The notes under the pieces were generated by a model. That model was not told the origin of the DNA. It saw only the letters and a list, made by a program, of their open reading frames with translations, and did no database searches. Of a stretch of 64,000 nucleotides of DNA, positions 17,989 through 26,317 are shown piece after piece. The DNA lies in NCBI GenBank assembly GCA_902168105.1, contig CABHOY010000076.1, positions 1 to 64,000 on the forward strand. Reading direction: 5' to 3'. Positions within the stretch are counted from its first letter, which is position 1. Each line of letters opens with the position of its first letter. Origin of the DNA: an uncultured Flavihumibacter sp. GTDB taxonomy: Bacteria; Bacteroidota; Bacteroidia; Chitinophagales; Chitinophagaceae. Position numbers and translations under genes: made by a program.

Positions 17989-19491
17989 ATGTCTGAGCTT
18001 AAAATATACAATTCGCTACAGCGGCAAAAGGAAGTATTCACATCTCTCTATCCCGGACATGTCGGTATGTATGTATGTGGTCCCACCGTATCGGGGGAAT
18101 CACACCTGGGTCATGCCCGCCCATATATCACCTTTGACGTTGTTTACCGGTATCTCCAGTTCCTTGGATATAAGGTCCGCTATGTAAGGAATATTACTGA
18201 CGCCGGCCACTTTGAAGAAGAGGGCCGTGAAGCAGAAGATAAAATTGCCAAACGCGCCCAGCTGGAAAAGCTGGAGCCAATGGAACTGGTGCAAAAATAC
18301 ACCAACCTGTTCCACTGGGCATTCAACCAGTTTAACTGTCTGGAGCCTAGCATTGAACCTACGGCCACCGGTCATATCATAGAGCAGATCGAAATGATCA
18401 AGACGATCATGGAAAAGGGTTATGCCTATGAAAAGAATGGCTCTGTATACTTTGATGTAAAGAAGTATGCGGAAACCCATGACTATGGAATTCTTAGCGG
18501 ACGTGTACTCGAAGACATGCTGGAAAGCTCTAACCGCGAGCTGGAAGGTCAGGATGAAAAGATAAATAATGTTGACTTTGCCCTCTGGAAAAAGGCCCCG
18601 CCTGAACATATCATGCGTTGGCCCAGCCCATGGGGAGAAGGCTTCCCGGGATGGCATATAGAATGTTCCGCCATGAGCAACAAGTATCTTGGCAAACAGT
18701 TCGATATTCACGGTGGTGGTATGGACCTGCAATTCCCGCATCATGAATGTGAGATCGCACAAAGTGAGATCGCTCATGGTGAAATGATGGCCCGTTACTG
18801 GATGCACAATAACATGATCACCATCAACGGCCGTAAGATGGGTAAGGCTTACAACAATACCATCAAGCTGACAGAACTCTTTACCGGCAACCACCATTTG
18901 CTGGATAGAGCATATAGCCCGATGACCATCCGTTTCTTTGTGCTGCAAACACACTACCGCAGTACGCTCGACTTCTCAAATGAAGCCCTGCAGGCGGCAG
19001 AGAAAGGGTTACATCGCTTATGGTCAGCCTACGAAGTATTGCAGAAACTTACCTATGCTCCACTGGATGGGCAACCGGTAAATGAGGAACTGGACAAACA
19101 GGTACGTGACTGGTGCCATGAATGCCATGAGTTTCTTAACGATGACTTCAATACTGCCAAGGTATTGGCCAACTTATTTGAACTTGCTCCTGTAATTAAT
19201 TCGATCAAGGGTGGACAGATAAAGATCCATGAGTTGAGCGAAGAAACATTCCAGCTACTGCAGAAAACCTGGACGACTTTCCTCATAGAAATACTTGGAC
19301 TACAACCAGAAACGCTTAACACTGACAACAGTAAGCTGGATGGTGTAATACAACTGCTAATGGAAATGCGCAAAGAAGCAAAAAGCCGTAAAGACTATGC
19401 CGCTTCTGACAAAATACGCAATCAGCTGTTATCTGTAGGTATACAACTGAAAGATGAAAAAGACGGTAGTATGACCTACTCCATACAGTAA
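17989..19491 (+). CDS. cysS: cysteinyl-tRNA synthetase
   Basis: CysS charges tRNA-Cys with cysteine. The 500-residue class Ia synthetase shows the HIGH-type motif HLGH (39-42), a zinc-site Cys30 in '[15 protein letters not shown]', '[10 protein letters not shown]' and '[12 protein letters not shown]' that supply further zinc and substrate ligands, and a KMSKS equivalent reading KMGKA ('[11 protein letters not shown]'). The C-terminal helical domain follows. The length is in the usual range of 460-500. The M28 peptidase gene begins 7 nt after its stop, so the two are probably cotranscribed. Confidence 0.96.
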   Translation: MSELKIYNSLQRQKEVFTSLYPGHVGMYVCGPTVSGESHLGHARPYITFDVVYRYLQFLGYKVRYVRNITDAGHFEEEGREAEDKIAKRAQLEKLEPMELVQKYTNLFHWAFNQFNCLEPSIEPTATGHIIEQIEMIKTIMEKGYAYEKNGSVYFDVKKYAETHDYGILSGRVLEDMLESSNRELEGQDEKINNVDFALWKKAPPEHIMRWPSPWGEGFPGWHIECSAMSNKYLGKQFDIHGGGMDLQFPHHECEIAQSEIAHGEMMARYWMHNNMITINGRKMGKAYNNTIKLTELFTGNHHLLDRAYSPMTIRFFVLQTHYRSTLDFSNEALQAAEKGLHRLWSAYEVLQKLTYAPLDGQPVNEELDKQVRDWCHECHEFLNDDFNTAKVLANLFELAPVINSIKGGQIKIHELSEETFQLLQKTWTTFLIEILGLQPETLNTDNSKLDGVIQLLMEMRKEAKSRKDYAASDKIRNQLLSVGIQLKDEKDGSMTYSIQ

Positions 19492-19498
19492 AGCAGTT

Positions 19499-20512
19499 AT
19501 GACAAAACAGCCATTTCTCAATATGTACAAGATATTCAGCATTGCTACAGGCGCCGCTATATTAATGTTTGCCTGTAAGCAACCGGGAAAAACCAACCAG
19601 CAGGAAGAAGATAAAAATACTCCGCAGGCCACCACGTCCAATGTAAAAACACCTGTATTCCAGGTGGACAGCGCGTACGCTTACACTGCCAAACAGGTAA
19701 GCTTTGGCCCGCGTATTCCTAACACTCCTGCCCAGAAAAAGTGTGCTGATTGGTTGATCGAACAACTGAAACCATTGGCAGATACCGTATACATACAGCG
19801 TACTACTGTAATTGGTCCTAAAAAAGTATCGCTGCCGTGCATTAATATCATTGCTAGTTTCAATCCTGCAGCTAAACAGCGCATCCTGTTACTCTCTCAT
19901 TGGGATACGCGCCCGCATGCAGATCAGGATGCATTTGATAAAACAAAACAGCTGGATGGCGCAGATGATGGTGCAAGTGGCGTAGGCGTATTGCTGGAAA
20001 CAGCCCGTCAGCTTCATGCCCAAAAGCCACAGGAAGGTATTGATATCCTACTGACAGATGTGGAAGACTATGGGGTAAGCGAGGAGGAGAACAGTTTCTG
20101 CCTTGGTACACAATACTGGGCCAGAAATCCGCATGTTGCAGGGTATAAGGCCAACTACGGCATCCTGCTGGACATGGTAGGCGGCCGCGCATCACAGTTC
20201 TTTATGGAAGCCGGCTCTCAGCAATATGCATACGGCCCGATGAAGATGTTCTGGGACGTAGCTAACCGGCTGGGATATTCCGATTACTTCCGTTATGAAA
20301 ATATCGGCGCCGGTATTACCGACGACCACATATACGTCAATACGATCGCCAACATCCCAACATTCGATATCATTGCCCTGCAGCCAAACGGCAACTTTGT
20401 ATCACACTGGCATACCACCAATGATAACATGACGGTGATCGACAAACGTACGTTACAGGTAGTAGGACAAACAATACTTGAAGTTATATACAGGCAACCT
20501 TTCGAGTACTAA
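19499..20512 (+). CDS. M28-family zinc peptidase / glutaminyl cyclase-like lipoprotein
   Basis: The 337-residue protein starts at ATG 19499 (an in-frame ATG at 19523 is also possible) and has a lipoprotein signal ending 'GAAILMFAC'. The catalytic domain has the M28/QC zinc motifs 'LLSHWDTRPHAD', 'DGADDGASGVGVLLE', 'LLTDVEDYG', 'GILLDMVGG' and the late 'SHWHTTNDN'. The order matches bacterial relatives of animal glutaminyl-peptide cyclotransferase, which form N-terminal pyroglutamate, but aminopeptidase activity is equally possible from sequence alone. It is presumably anchored in the envelope. It follows cysS by 7 nt. Confidence 0.85.
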   Translation: MTKQPFLNMYKIFSIATGAAILMFACKQPGKTNQQEEDKNTPQATTSNVKTPVFQVDSAYAYTAKQVSFGPRIPNTPAQKKCADWLIEQLKPLADTVYIQRTTVIGPKKVSLPCINIIASFNPAAKQRILLLSHWDTRPHADQDAFDKTKQLDGADDGASGVGVLLETARQLHAQKPQEGIDILLTDVEDYGVSEEENSFCLGTQYWARNPHVAGYKANYGILLDMVGGRASQFFMEAGSQQYAYGPMKMFWDVANRLGYSDYFRYENIGAGITDDHIYVNTIANIPTFDIIALQPNGNFVSHWHTTNDNMTVIDKRTLQVVGQTILEVIYRQPFEY

Positions 20513-20606
20513 ATATTCCGGAAGTTCCTGGTGCGGCAATGCTCCCGATGATGCAAAATTTAATACCTTGCTTCATCAGGAGCATTCCTTTTTTAAACGT
20601 GACCTT

Positions 20607-21233
20607 ATGAGACAGTCTGCAGAAGAATATCTGATACATCTCAGTAAAGATAAAAAGCTAGCGACCATCATGGCAGAAGCACTTCCGGTGCTTTCAAAGC
20701 GCAAGAATATTCCCTTAAGGCTGATCGCCTCCATTATGAGCCAGCAATTAAGTGTAAAAGTGGCCAATGTGATCTACGAGCGTTTCCTCGCATTATATGA
20801 TGGAAAAGAACCAAGCCCACAACAGGTACTAGATACACCGGCGCCAACTTTGAGGGCTATTGGCTTGTCCAATGCCAAAGTGAGTTATGTACACAATGTA
20901 GCGCGGTTTGCAGTAGAAGAAACGCTGACCGATAAGAAGCTGGAGAAAATGGAGAATGAGGAAGTGATCAAATACCTGACGCAGATCAAGGGTGTAGGTC
21001 GCTGGACCGTAGAGATGCTGTTGATGTTCTATCTGTGTAGGGACGATGTTTTTGCAATTGACGACTGGGGTTTACAACAAGCGATGATCAAAGTATACAA
21101 GCTGGATAATACCGATAAGAAGGCTTTCAGAGAAAAGCTGCTGAAGATCTCGGGCAAATGGTCGCCGTACAGGACTTATGCCTGTCGTTATTTGTGGGCC
21201 TGGAAGGACATGAAACCTACTGCAGGTGAATAA
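20607..21233 (+). CDS. DNA-3-methyladenine glycosylase, AlkA-type HhH-GPD
   Basis: The start is taken at ATG 20607 (MRQSAEEYL); the frame runs upstream into the peptidase gene, but the extra residues do not resemble the family. The 208-residue protein contains the helix-hairpin-helix 'QIKGVGRWTVEMLLMF' and the catalytic Asp in 'DVFAIDDWGLQQ', the hallmarks of HhH-GPD glycosylases that excise alkylated purines. It lacks the N-terminal beta domain of E. coli AlkA and so resembles the short yeast Mag1-type form. It is a base-excision repair enzyme, 2-10 kb from recA and alkB on the opposite strand. Confidence 0.9.
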   Translation: MRQSAEEYLIHLSKDKKLATIMAEALPVLSKRKNIPLRLIASIMSQQLSVKVANVIYERFLALYDGKEPSPQQVLDTPAPTLRAIGLSNAKVSYVHNVARFAVEETLTDKKLEKMENEEVIKYLTQIKGVGRWTVEMLLMFYLCRDDVFAIDDWGLQQAMIKVYKLDNTDKKAFREKLLKISGKWSPYRTYACRYLWAWKDMKPTAGE

Positions 21234-21317
21234 TCTCTTTTAGCAAAGACCATTTAATCCCGAAGCACCTGCTGAACAAATTGCAATCTATACCGGTATA
21301 ATTACCTTTTAAATTGG

Positions 21318-21355
21318 CAAAAAAAAACAATCCCCGCCCAGGAGAAGGCAGGGAT
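21318..21355 (-). terminator. intrinsic terminator of recA
   Basis: ATCCCCGCC (21330-21338) pairs with GGCAGGGAT (21347-21355) with one mismatch. On the minus strand a run of nine T follows. It lies about 90 nt after the recA stop. Confidence 0.7.
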
Positions 21356-21446
21356 ATACGTTAATACTAACTAACCCAATGCTTATATCTAAAACTAAAA
21401 CAACTCTTTTGAAGGCGGCAGTACTTAACTGCTTATTCAGTGCCTG

Positions 21447-22457
21447 TTAAGCCTGTGCCTGTTGCTCTGCTAATTTCGCCTTGATCTTTCCTTCAATTTC
21501 TGTAGCCACTTCAGGATTATCAGACAGCAATTGCTTCACGGCATCGCGGCCCTGGCCCAGCTTGTTGGTATCATAACTGAACCAGCTGCCGCTTTTTTGG
21601 ATGACGCCATATTCAACACCCATATCGATAATTTCACCCATCTTGGAAATACCTAGTCCAAAGATGATATCGAATTCAGCCTGGCGGAAGGGAGGTGCAA
21701 CTTTGTTCTTAACTACTTTTACTTTAACGCGGTTACCTACAGCTTCATCACCATCTTTGATCTGGGTCATACGACGAATGTCCAAACGTACAGAAGCGTA
21801 GAACTTGAGCGCGTTACCACCGGTAGTAGTTTCCGGATTACCAAACATCACTCCTATCTTTTCACGCAACTGGTTAATAAATATGCAGCAGCAATTTGTT
21901 TTTGAAATTGTGGCGGTCAGTTTACGCAGCGCCTGCGACATCAGACGGGCTTGTAAACCCATTTTGCTTTCTCCCATTTCACCTTCCAGTTCCCCTTTTG
22001 GTACCAGGGCAGCTACGGAGTCAATTACAACTACGTCCACCGCTCCGGACAGGATCAGACGATCCGCAATTTCCAGTGCCTGTTCACCATGGTCAGGCTG
22101 GGAGATCAGCAGTGCGTCCACATCTACACCCAGTCTCTGGGCATAGGAACTGTCAAACGCATGCTCCGCATCTATGATTGCGCAGATACCACCCTTCTTC
22201 TGGGCTTCTGCAATTGTATGAATAGCCACGGTTGTTTTACCAGAAGACTCAGGTCCATATATTTCTATGATCCTTCCTTTAGGTAGACCTCCGATACCGA
22301 GCGCAATATCCAGACCCAGTGAGCCTGTTGATATTACTTCCATCGGAACTACACCTTTTTCCCCCATCATCATCACGGATCCCTTTCCGAAATCCTTGTC
22401 AATTTTATCCATCGTAAGGCGTAGCGCCTTGAGTTTGTCAGTATTGGTTGTAGACAT
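21447..22457 (-). CDS. recA: recombinase RecA
   Basis: RecA forms filaments on single-stranded DNA for strand exchange and SOS signalling. The 336-residue protein has Walker [10 protein letters not shown] (68-76), '[17 protein letters not shown]', the L1/L2 DNA-binding region around '[20 protein letters not shown]', and an expected length. The C-terminal tail is short and less acidic than in E. coli. A -7 box (22474-22481) lies 16 nt before the ATG. I see no recognisable SOS operator in the upstream gap. It appears to be monocistronic with its own terminator. Confidence 0.98.
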   Translation of the reverse strand: MSTTNTDKLKALRLTMDKIDKDFGKGSVMMMGEKGVVPMEVISTGSLGLDIALGIGGLPKGRIIEIYGPESSGKTTVAIHTIAEAQKKGGICAIIDAEHAFDSSYAQRLGVDVDALLISQPDHGEQALEIADRLILSGAVDVVVIDSVAALVPKGELEGEMGESKMGLQARLMSQALRKLTATISKTNCCCIFINQLREKIGVMFGNPETTTGGNALKFYASVRLDIRRMTQIKDGDEAVGNRVKVKVVKNKVAPPFRQAEFDIIFGLGISKMGEIIDMGVEYGVIQKSGSWFSYDTNKLGQGRDAVKQLLSDNPEVATEIEGKIKAKLAEQQAQA

Positions 22458-22473
22458 ATTAGTAAGTTTTTTA

Positions 22474-22481
22474 CAAATTTA
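22474..22481 (-). promoter_or_regulatory. -7 box for recA
   Basis: On the minus strand TAAATTTG matches TAnnTTTG, 16 nt before the recA ATG. The -33 element is unclear. Confidence 0.5.
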
Positions 22482-22722
22482 ATGGTGTGCTAAGTTATGA
22501 TCTAATTTTCTATTATCCTAAATTTTTTAGCATTTTGGCCGCAAATACTAAATGTTATAGTAAATAAAATCAACCTTTCACATTTATTGTTATGTTGTTT
22601 ATAAAAAGTTTAAAGGGCTAACGCACAACAGAAGCATATGTCAATGTTCAAATAACACTACAAAGATGAGCAGGCTGCACGCACTGGATGTGCGTAGCGA
22701 AAAAAAGTTTTTCAGGCTGATT

Positions 22723-23415
22723 TTATCCTGCTATACCATATCCTATCAGTTGTGCAATAATCCCCAATATAAAACCGGCATAGATTTCCGCAGGGGTATG
22801 CGCTCCCAGTATGAGCCTGGCAGTACCTACGATGCCTGTGATCAGGAGCGCCACCATCAGCACCAGGCTGATATTCATGTTCATTCCTATCATCAACATC
22901 AGCAGGAAACCAACCACTCCTCCCCATCCTATGGTATGCATACTTATCTTCACATAGGTGTTAGCCACCATGCCGATCACGATGGCAATAAAAATTCCCA
23001 GGAAGAATGCATTGAAAAAGGGAGGCGCTACGGCTTCACGCTTAAAGGCGAAATAAGTCCAGAAGTAAAAAGTAGTGCAGGCTATATAAGGAATGATACG
23101 GTCCTTTTGTGACCGTAACTGGAAAGACGTTACAAAACCCAGCGCCTTGCAAAGGGCTACCACAAATAAAGGCAGGAACAATGTTGAGAACAGTACCCTG
23201 ATAAACAGCTTGTCAAACGCAAAACGAACGCTGTCCTGTTTGAATAGAACAAAATATTCGGGCATCGCGTTCGCCAGGAATACGGTCACCAATATCGGCA
23301 AAAATAAGGGATGCGACAGATAAGAGATCACCTCTGCTGCCTTACGCAATGCAGGTGAAAATACCGGCTTTTCCTGCCGTGCATCATCAGTTGTGGGTAT
23401 AATTACTTGTTCCAT
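22723..23415 (-). CDS. PAP2-like membrane protein
   Basis: The 230-residue protein has about six membrane helices. Its second half resembles the PAP2 phosphatase core: 'QKDRIIPY' (C1-like), 'ISMHTIGWGG' (C2-like, with the acid His) and 'GTARLILGAHTPAEIYAG' (C3-like, Arg-x5-His with Glu in place of the usual Asp). PAP2 enzymes dephosphorylate lipids such as undecaprenyl pyrophosphate or phosphatidic acid. The motifs are imperfect, so activity is uncertain. It is the last gene of a minus-strand series after rpoN (44-nt gap), possibly one operon. Confidence 0.65.
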   Translation of the reverse strand: MEQVIIPTTDDARQEKPVFSPALRKAAEVISYLSHPLFLPILVTVFLANAMPEYFVLFKQDSVRFAFDKLFIRVLFSTLFLPLFVVALCKALGFVTSFQLRSQKDRIIPYIACTTFYFWTYFAFKREAVAPPFFNAFFLGIFIAIVIGMVANTYVKISMHTIGWGGVVGFLLMLMIGMNMNISLVLMVALLITGIVGTARLILGAHTPAEIYAGFILGIIAQLIGYGIAG

Positions 23416-23459
23416 TCACAGATTTCCGTCGCTTTAGGGCAGGACCGGGTGCCACGTCA

Positions 23460-24950
23460 TTAAAGTTCTTTTCTCAGCCTCGCTACCGGAATATTCAGCT
23501 GCTCGCGATACTTGGCCACCGTACGGCGCGCAATGTTGTACCCCTTGTCCTGCAGCATTTTAGTCAGGTTCTCGTCGCTGAGCGGCTTCCGCTTATTTTC
23601 CCCCTCTATCAGGTCGGACAATATCTTTTTTACCTCACGGGTAGATACTTCCTCCCCGCTATCGGTCGATAAGGATTCACTAAAGAAAAATTTCAGCTTA
23701 AATGTACCAAACTCCGTCTGCACATATTTACTGTTTGCCACACGGCTGACAGTAGAAATATCCAGCTGGGTAATGTCCGCAATATCTTTCAGGATCATCG
23801 GGCGCATCGTTGTCTCATCCCCTGTCAGGAAGAACTCCCGCTGATATCCCATGATAGATTCCATGGTTGATAGCAGGGTATGCTGCCGTTGCTTGATCGC
23901 GTCAATAAACCATTTGGCTGCGTCAATCTTTTGCTTGATGAATAAAACTGCTTCCTTCTGGCGCTTATCCTTTTTGTCACCACGGTCATATTCTTTCAGC
24001 ATGTCCCTGTACCCTTCCGAGATCCGGAGGTCCGGGGCATTTTTGGAATTCAGCGTCAGCTCAAGTTTACCATTATTGTTCAGGATAAAGAAGTCCGGCA
24101 CTACATAACTTTCCGCTTTATTCAGCGTGGCAAAGTTCCCCCCTGGCTTCGGCGTCAGCCTGATGATCTGACCAATCGCCTCTTTCAGGGTTTCGTCACT
24201 CATATTCAGCCCCTTCTGGATCTTCTCATAATGCTTCTTCGTAAATTCATCGAAGTAGTTCTCCAGGATCAGGTAGGCTCCCAGAACTCCCGGATCATCC
24301 TGCGGCTTCCGTTTCAGCTGCAGCAGCAGGCATTCCTTCAGGTCTGTCGCACAGATGCCTGGTGGATCAAACTCCTGGATCCTGTGGATAAGCTCCCTGA
24401 TCTCCTCTTCGTCCGTCGCAACATTCTGGGAAAAAGACAGATCGTCCACTATCGCACTCACTTCCCTGCGAAGGTAACCATCGTCGTCAATACTGCCGAT
24501 GATCTGTTCTGCAATGCTGTTCTGCCTGTCATCCAGCTCCAGCATTCCCAACTGGCCCAGAAGATGCTCGTGGAAAGACGTTTCCACCCTTACCGGGATA
24601 GTTTTGTTCTCATCCTGGTCGGGGTAGTTATCATCCCGTAGCTTATAGTCGGCTATATCATCATCTCCCTCACTTACATATTCGGAAATATCAATATTAT
24701 CATATTCGTTCTCGCTCCCATCAGGCTCAAACTCATCTTCCCCCTCTTCGTTACTGTTAAATTCCTCCTGAGGGTCCTTAAACTCATCTTCATGCGCCTC
24801 TTCCCCATATTCCAGGGCAGGGTTTTCCTCCAGCTCTTCCTTGATTCGCTCTTCAAGAACGGCAGTAGGGACCTGCAGCAGTTTCATCAGCTGAATCTGC
24901 TGCGGCGACAATTTCTGTAATAGCTTCTGCTGTTGTGTCTGCTTTAACAT
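23460..24950 (-). CDS. rpoN: RNA polymerase sigma-54 factor
   Basis: Sigma-54 directs transcription from -24/-12 promoters with AAA+ activators. The 496-residue protein shows all three regions: a Gln/Leu-rich region I ('QTQQQKLLQKLSPQQIQLMK'), a long acidic region II (about 40-105, rich in Glu/Asp), the core-binding domain with 'FDPPGICATDLKECL', and the RpoN box ARRTVAKYRE (474-483) near the C-terminus. A -7 box lies at 24971-24978. rnhB precedes it by 46 nt and the PAP2-like gene follows, suggesting a shared transcript. No -24/-12 promoter was identified in the window by eye. Confidence 0.97.
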   Translation of the reverse strand: MLKQTQQQKLLQKLSPQQIQLMKLLQVPTAVLEERIKEELEENPALEYGEEAHEDEFKDPQEEFNSNEEGEDEFEPDGSENEYDNIDISEYVSEGDDDIADYKLRDDNYPDQDENKTIPVRVETSFHEHLLGQLGMLELDDRQNSIAEQIIGSIDDDGYLRREVSAIVDDLSFSQNVATDEEEIRELIHRIQEFDPPGICATDLKECLLLQLKRKPQDDPGVLGAYLILENYFDEFTKKHYEKIQKGLNMSDETLKEAIGQIIRLTPKPGGNFATLNKAESYVVPDFFILNNNGKLELTLNSKNAPDLRISEGYRDMLKEYDRGDKKDKRQKEAVLFIKQKIDAAKWFIDAIKQRQHTLLSTMESIMGYQREFFLTGDETTMRPMILKDIADITQLDISTVSRVANSKYVQTEFGTFKLKFFFSESLSTDSGEEVSTREVKKILSDLIEGENKRKPLSDENLTKMLQDKGYNIARRTVAKYREQLNIPVARLRKEL

Positions 24951-24970
24951 AATCTAATCCTATCCAAGGG

Positions 24971-24978
24971 CAAAATTA
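24971..24978 (-). promoter_or_regulatory. -7 box for rpoN
   Basis: On the minus strand TAATTTTG matches TAnnTTTG, 20 nt before the rpoN ATG. Confidence 0.45.
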
Positions 24979-24996
24979 ATAAACAATAGTTTTTAC

Positions 24997-25662
24997 CTAA
25001 TCCTGTGTTTCCTCCGGGGAAACCACTCTTACCACCGTATATTCTTTTACAGGAGCATCAAAATCCAGTTCGAGCTGCTCATCGGGCAACAATCTAAATG
25101 ATTTCCTGTGAAATGGCGTGTCACCATGTTCACGAATAGCGTCCCTGTGATATTGTGTTGGATATCCTTTATTCTCCAGCCAACCAAAATGCGGGTACTG
25201 TTCATGCAATTGCTGCATATACTCGTCCCGGTAGGTTTTTGCCAATATGGAGGCCGCTGCTATGGAGGCATATATGCCATCGCCCTTAATGATACAGGCA
25301 TGAGGAATATTTCCATAGGGTATAAACCGATTCCCATCCACTAATATATAACCCGGTTGCTGCTTCAGTTGTTCCAGCGCCAGGTGCATTGCCCTGAAAG
25401 AAGCCTGAAGAATGTTGATCTTGTCAATCTCCAGATTATCCACACTGGCCACCGCATAGGCTAAAGCTTCCCTTTCCACTACAATACGCAACTTGTCCCG
25501 GTCGGCAGCTTTCAGCTGCTTCGAATCATTCAGCAATTTATTCCTGAACTTAGGCGGTAATATTACCGCCGCCGCAAATACAGGTCCGGCCAGGCACCCT
25601 CTTCCCGCTTCGTCACAACCGGCTTCAAAAGCAATATCTTTTTGGTGATAAGAACGTAACAA
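24997..25662 (-). CDS. rnhB: ribonuclease HII
   Basis: RNase HII cuts RNA in RNA/DNA hybrids and starts ribonucleotide excision repair. The 221-residue protein has the N-terminal catalytic motif '[14 protein letters not shown]' (15-28, first acidic residues Asp17/Glu18), '[15 protein letters not shown]', '[11 protein letters not shown]' and '[16 protein letters not shown]', all typical of type 2 RNase H. The GRG tripeptide that recognises the ribonucleotide junction is intact. It is located between a coiled-coil lipoprotein and rpoN on the same strand. Confidence 0.96.
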   Translation of the reverse strand: MLRSYHQKDIAFEAGCDEAGRGCLAGPVFAAAVILPPKFRNKLLNDSKQLKAADRDKLRIVVEREALAYAVASVDNLEIDKINILQASFRAMHLALEQLKQQPGYILVDGNRFIPYGNIPHACIIKGDGIYASIAAASILAKTYRDEYMQQLHEQYPHFGWLENKGYPTQYHRDAIREHGDTPFHRKSFRLLPDEQLELDFDAPVKEYTVVRVVSPEETQD

Positions 25663-25714
25663 GGCTTTTTAGTATGATTATTGTGGTAAAGGTATGGAAT
25701 TTCATTTCTTATCC

Positions 25715-26146
25715 CTACCGGAATAATTCTTTGAAATCCGCTTTAAATTCCTTCCACTCCTTGTCTGTCTTCTTCATTAGCACATTAATATCTTTACGTG
25801 TACTGTCCCAGGTACTGGCACTGCTACTTTTTAAGTCGGTCAGTTTACCATCGATCTGATCTCTCAGATCTGCCAGTTTAGCCCTTGCTTTTTCACTTTT
25901 TCGTGAGCCGTCTTTTTTTAGTTCTTCCATTTTAAGATCTATTTCCTGTCTGCGTTCCTCCAGGTCTTTACGCAGACTGTCCCGCTGGGCATCCATATAT
26001 TCCCCGGCGGCGGCGGCAGTTTCCCTGACATCCTGTCCAATTTTCTCCACACCCTCTTTCATTTCTTCTTTCTTTTCTTCCTGCCGTGGGCCTTCCTGGC
26101 AAGCCATGAAAGCCAGTACTGTCAGCAAAAACAATATTCTTTTCAT
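25715..26146 (-). CDS. small coiled-coil lipoprotein, 143 aa
   Basis: The protein begins with a lipoprotein signal 'MKRILFLLTVLAFMAC' (Cys16) and continues as an almost uninterrupted, highly charged Glu/Lys/Arg/Asp sequence with heptad-like spacing, predicting a long coiled coil or extended helix. Repeated 'LKDLEERR' and 'KADLKDLR'-style segments make it resemble stress-type apolipoprotein-like helices. I do not recognise a named family. It probably sits on an envelope membrane. It precedes rnhB by 52 nt. Confidence 0.65.
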   Translation of the reverse strand: MKRILFLLTVLAFMACQEGPRQEEKKEEMKEGVEKIGQDVRETAAAAGEYMDAQRDSLRKDLEERRQEIDLKMEELKKDGSRKSEKARAKLADLRDQIDGKLTDLKSSSASTWDSTRKDINVLMKKTDKEWKEFKADFKELFR

Positions 26147-26277
26147 AAGTAGGTTTTAAAGTGAGCTTATGTATACCGAACCCGTGAACTACCTGTTTTG
26201 CAAATGCCATTCCAGTTTTCCTCCAATATTACTTCACCATTTACCACAGACAGTATGGCGCATATTGAAAAATTAGC

Positions 26278-26285
26278 TAGGTTTG
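26278..26285 (+). promoter_or_regulatory. -7 box for the S46 peptidase
   Basis: TAGGTTTG matches TAnnTTTG, 32 nt before the ATG at 26318. The -33 element is not clear. Confidence 0.4.
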
Positions 26286-26317
26286 AGCCTGCTTTTTTCT
26301 AAAAAACAAAACCAATT

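Noticed and set aside
18100-18954. 284-codon open frame on the minus strand
   Set aside because: It is fully antisense to cysS, whose motifs and length are unambiguous.
22458-22722. SOS operator in the recA upstream region
   Set aside because: I searched for palindromic operator-like sequences near the promoter and saw none matching a known LexA box.
22666-23112. 148-codon plus-strand frame
   Set aside because: It overlaps the PAP2-like membrane gene in antisense and has His/Gln-rich shadow composition without a promoter-like box.
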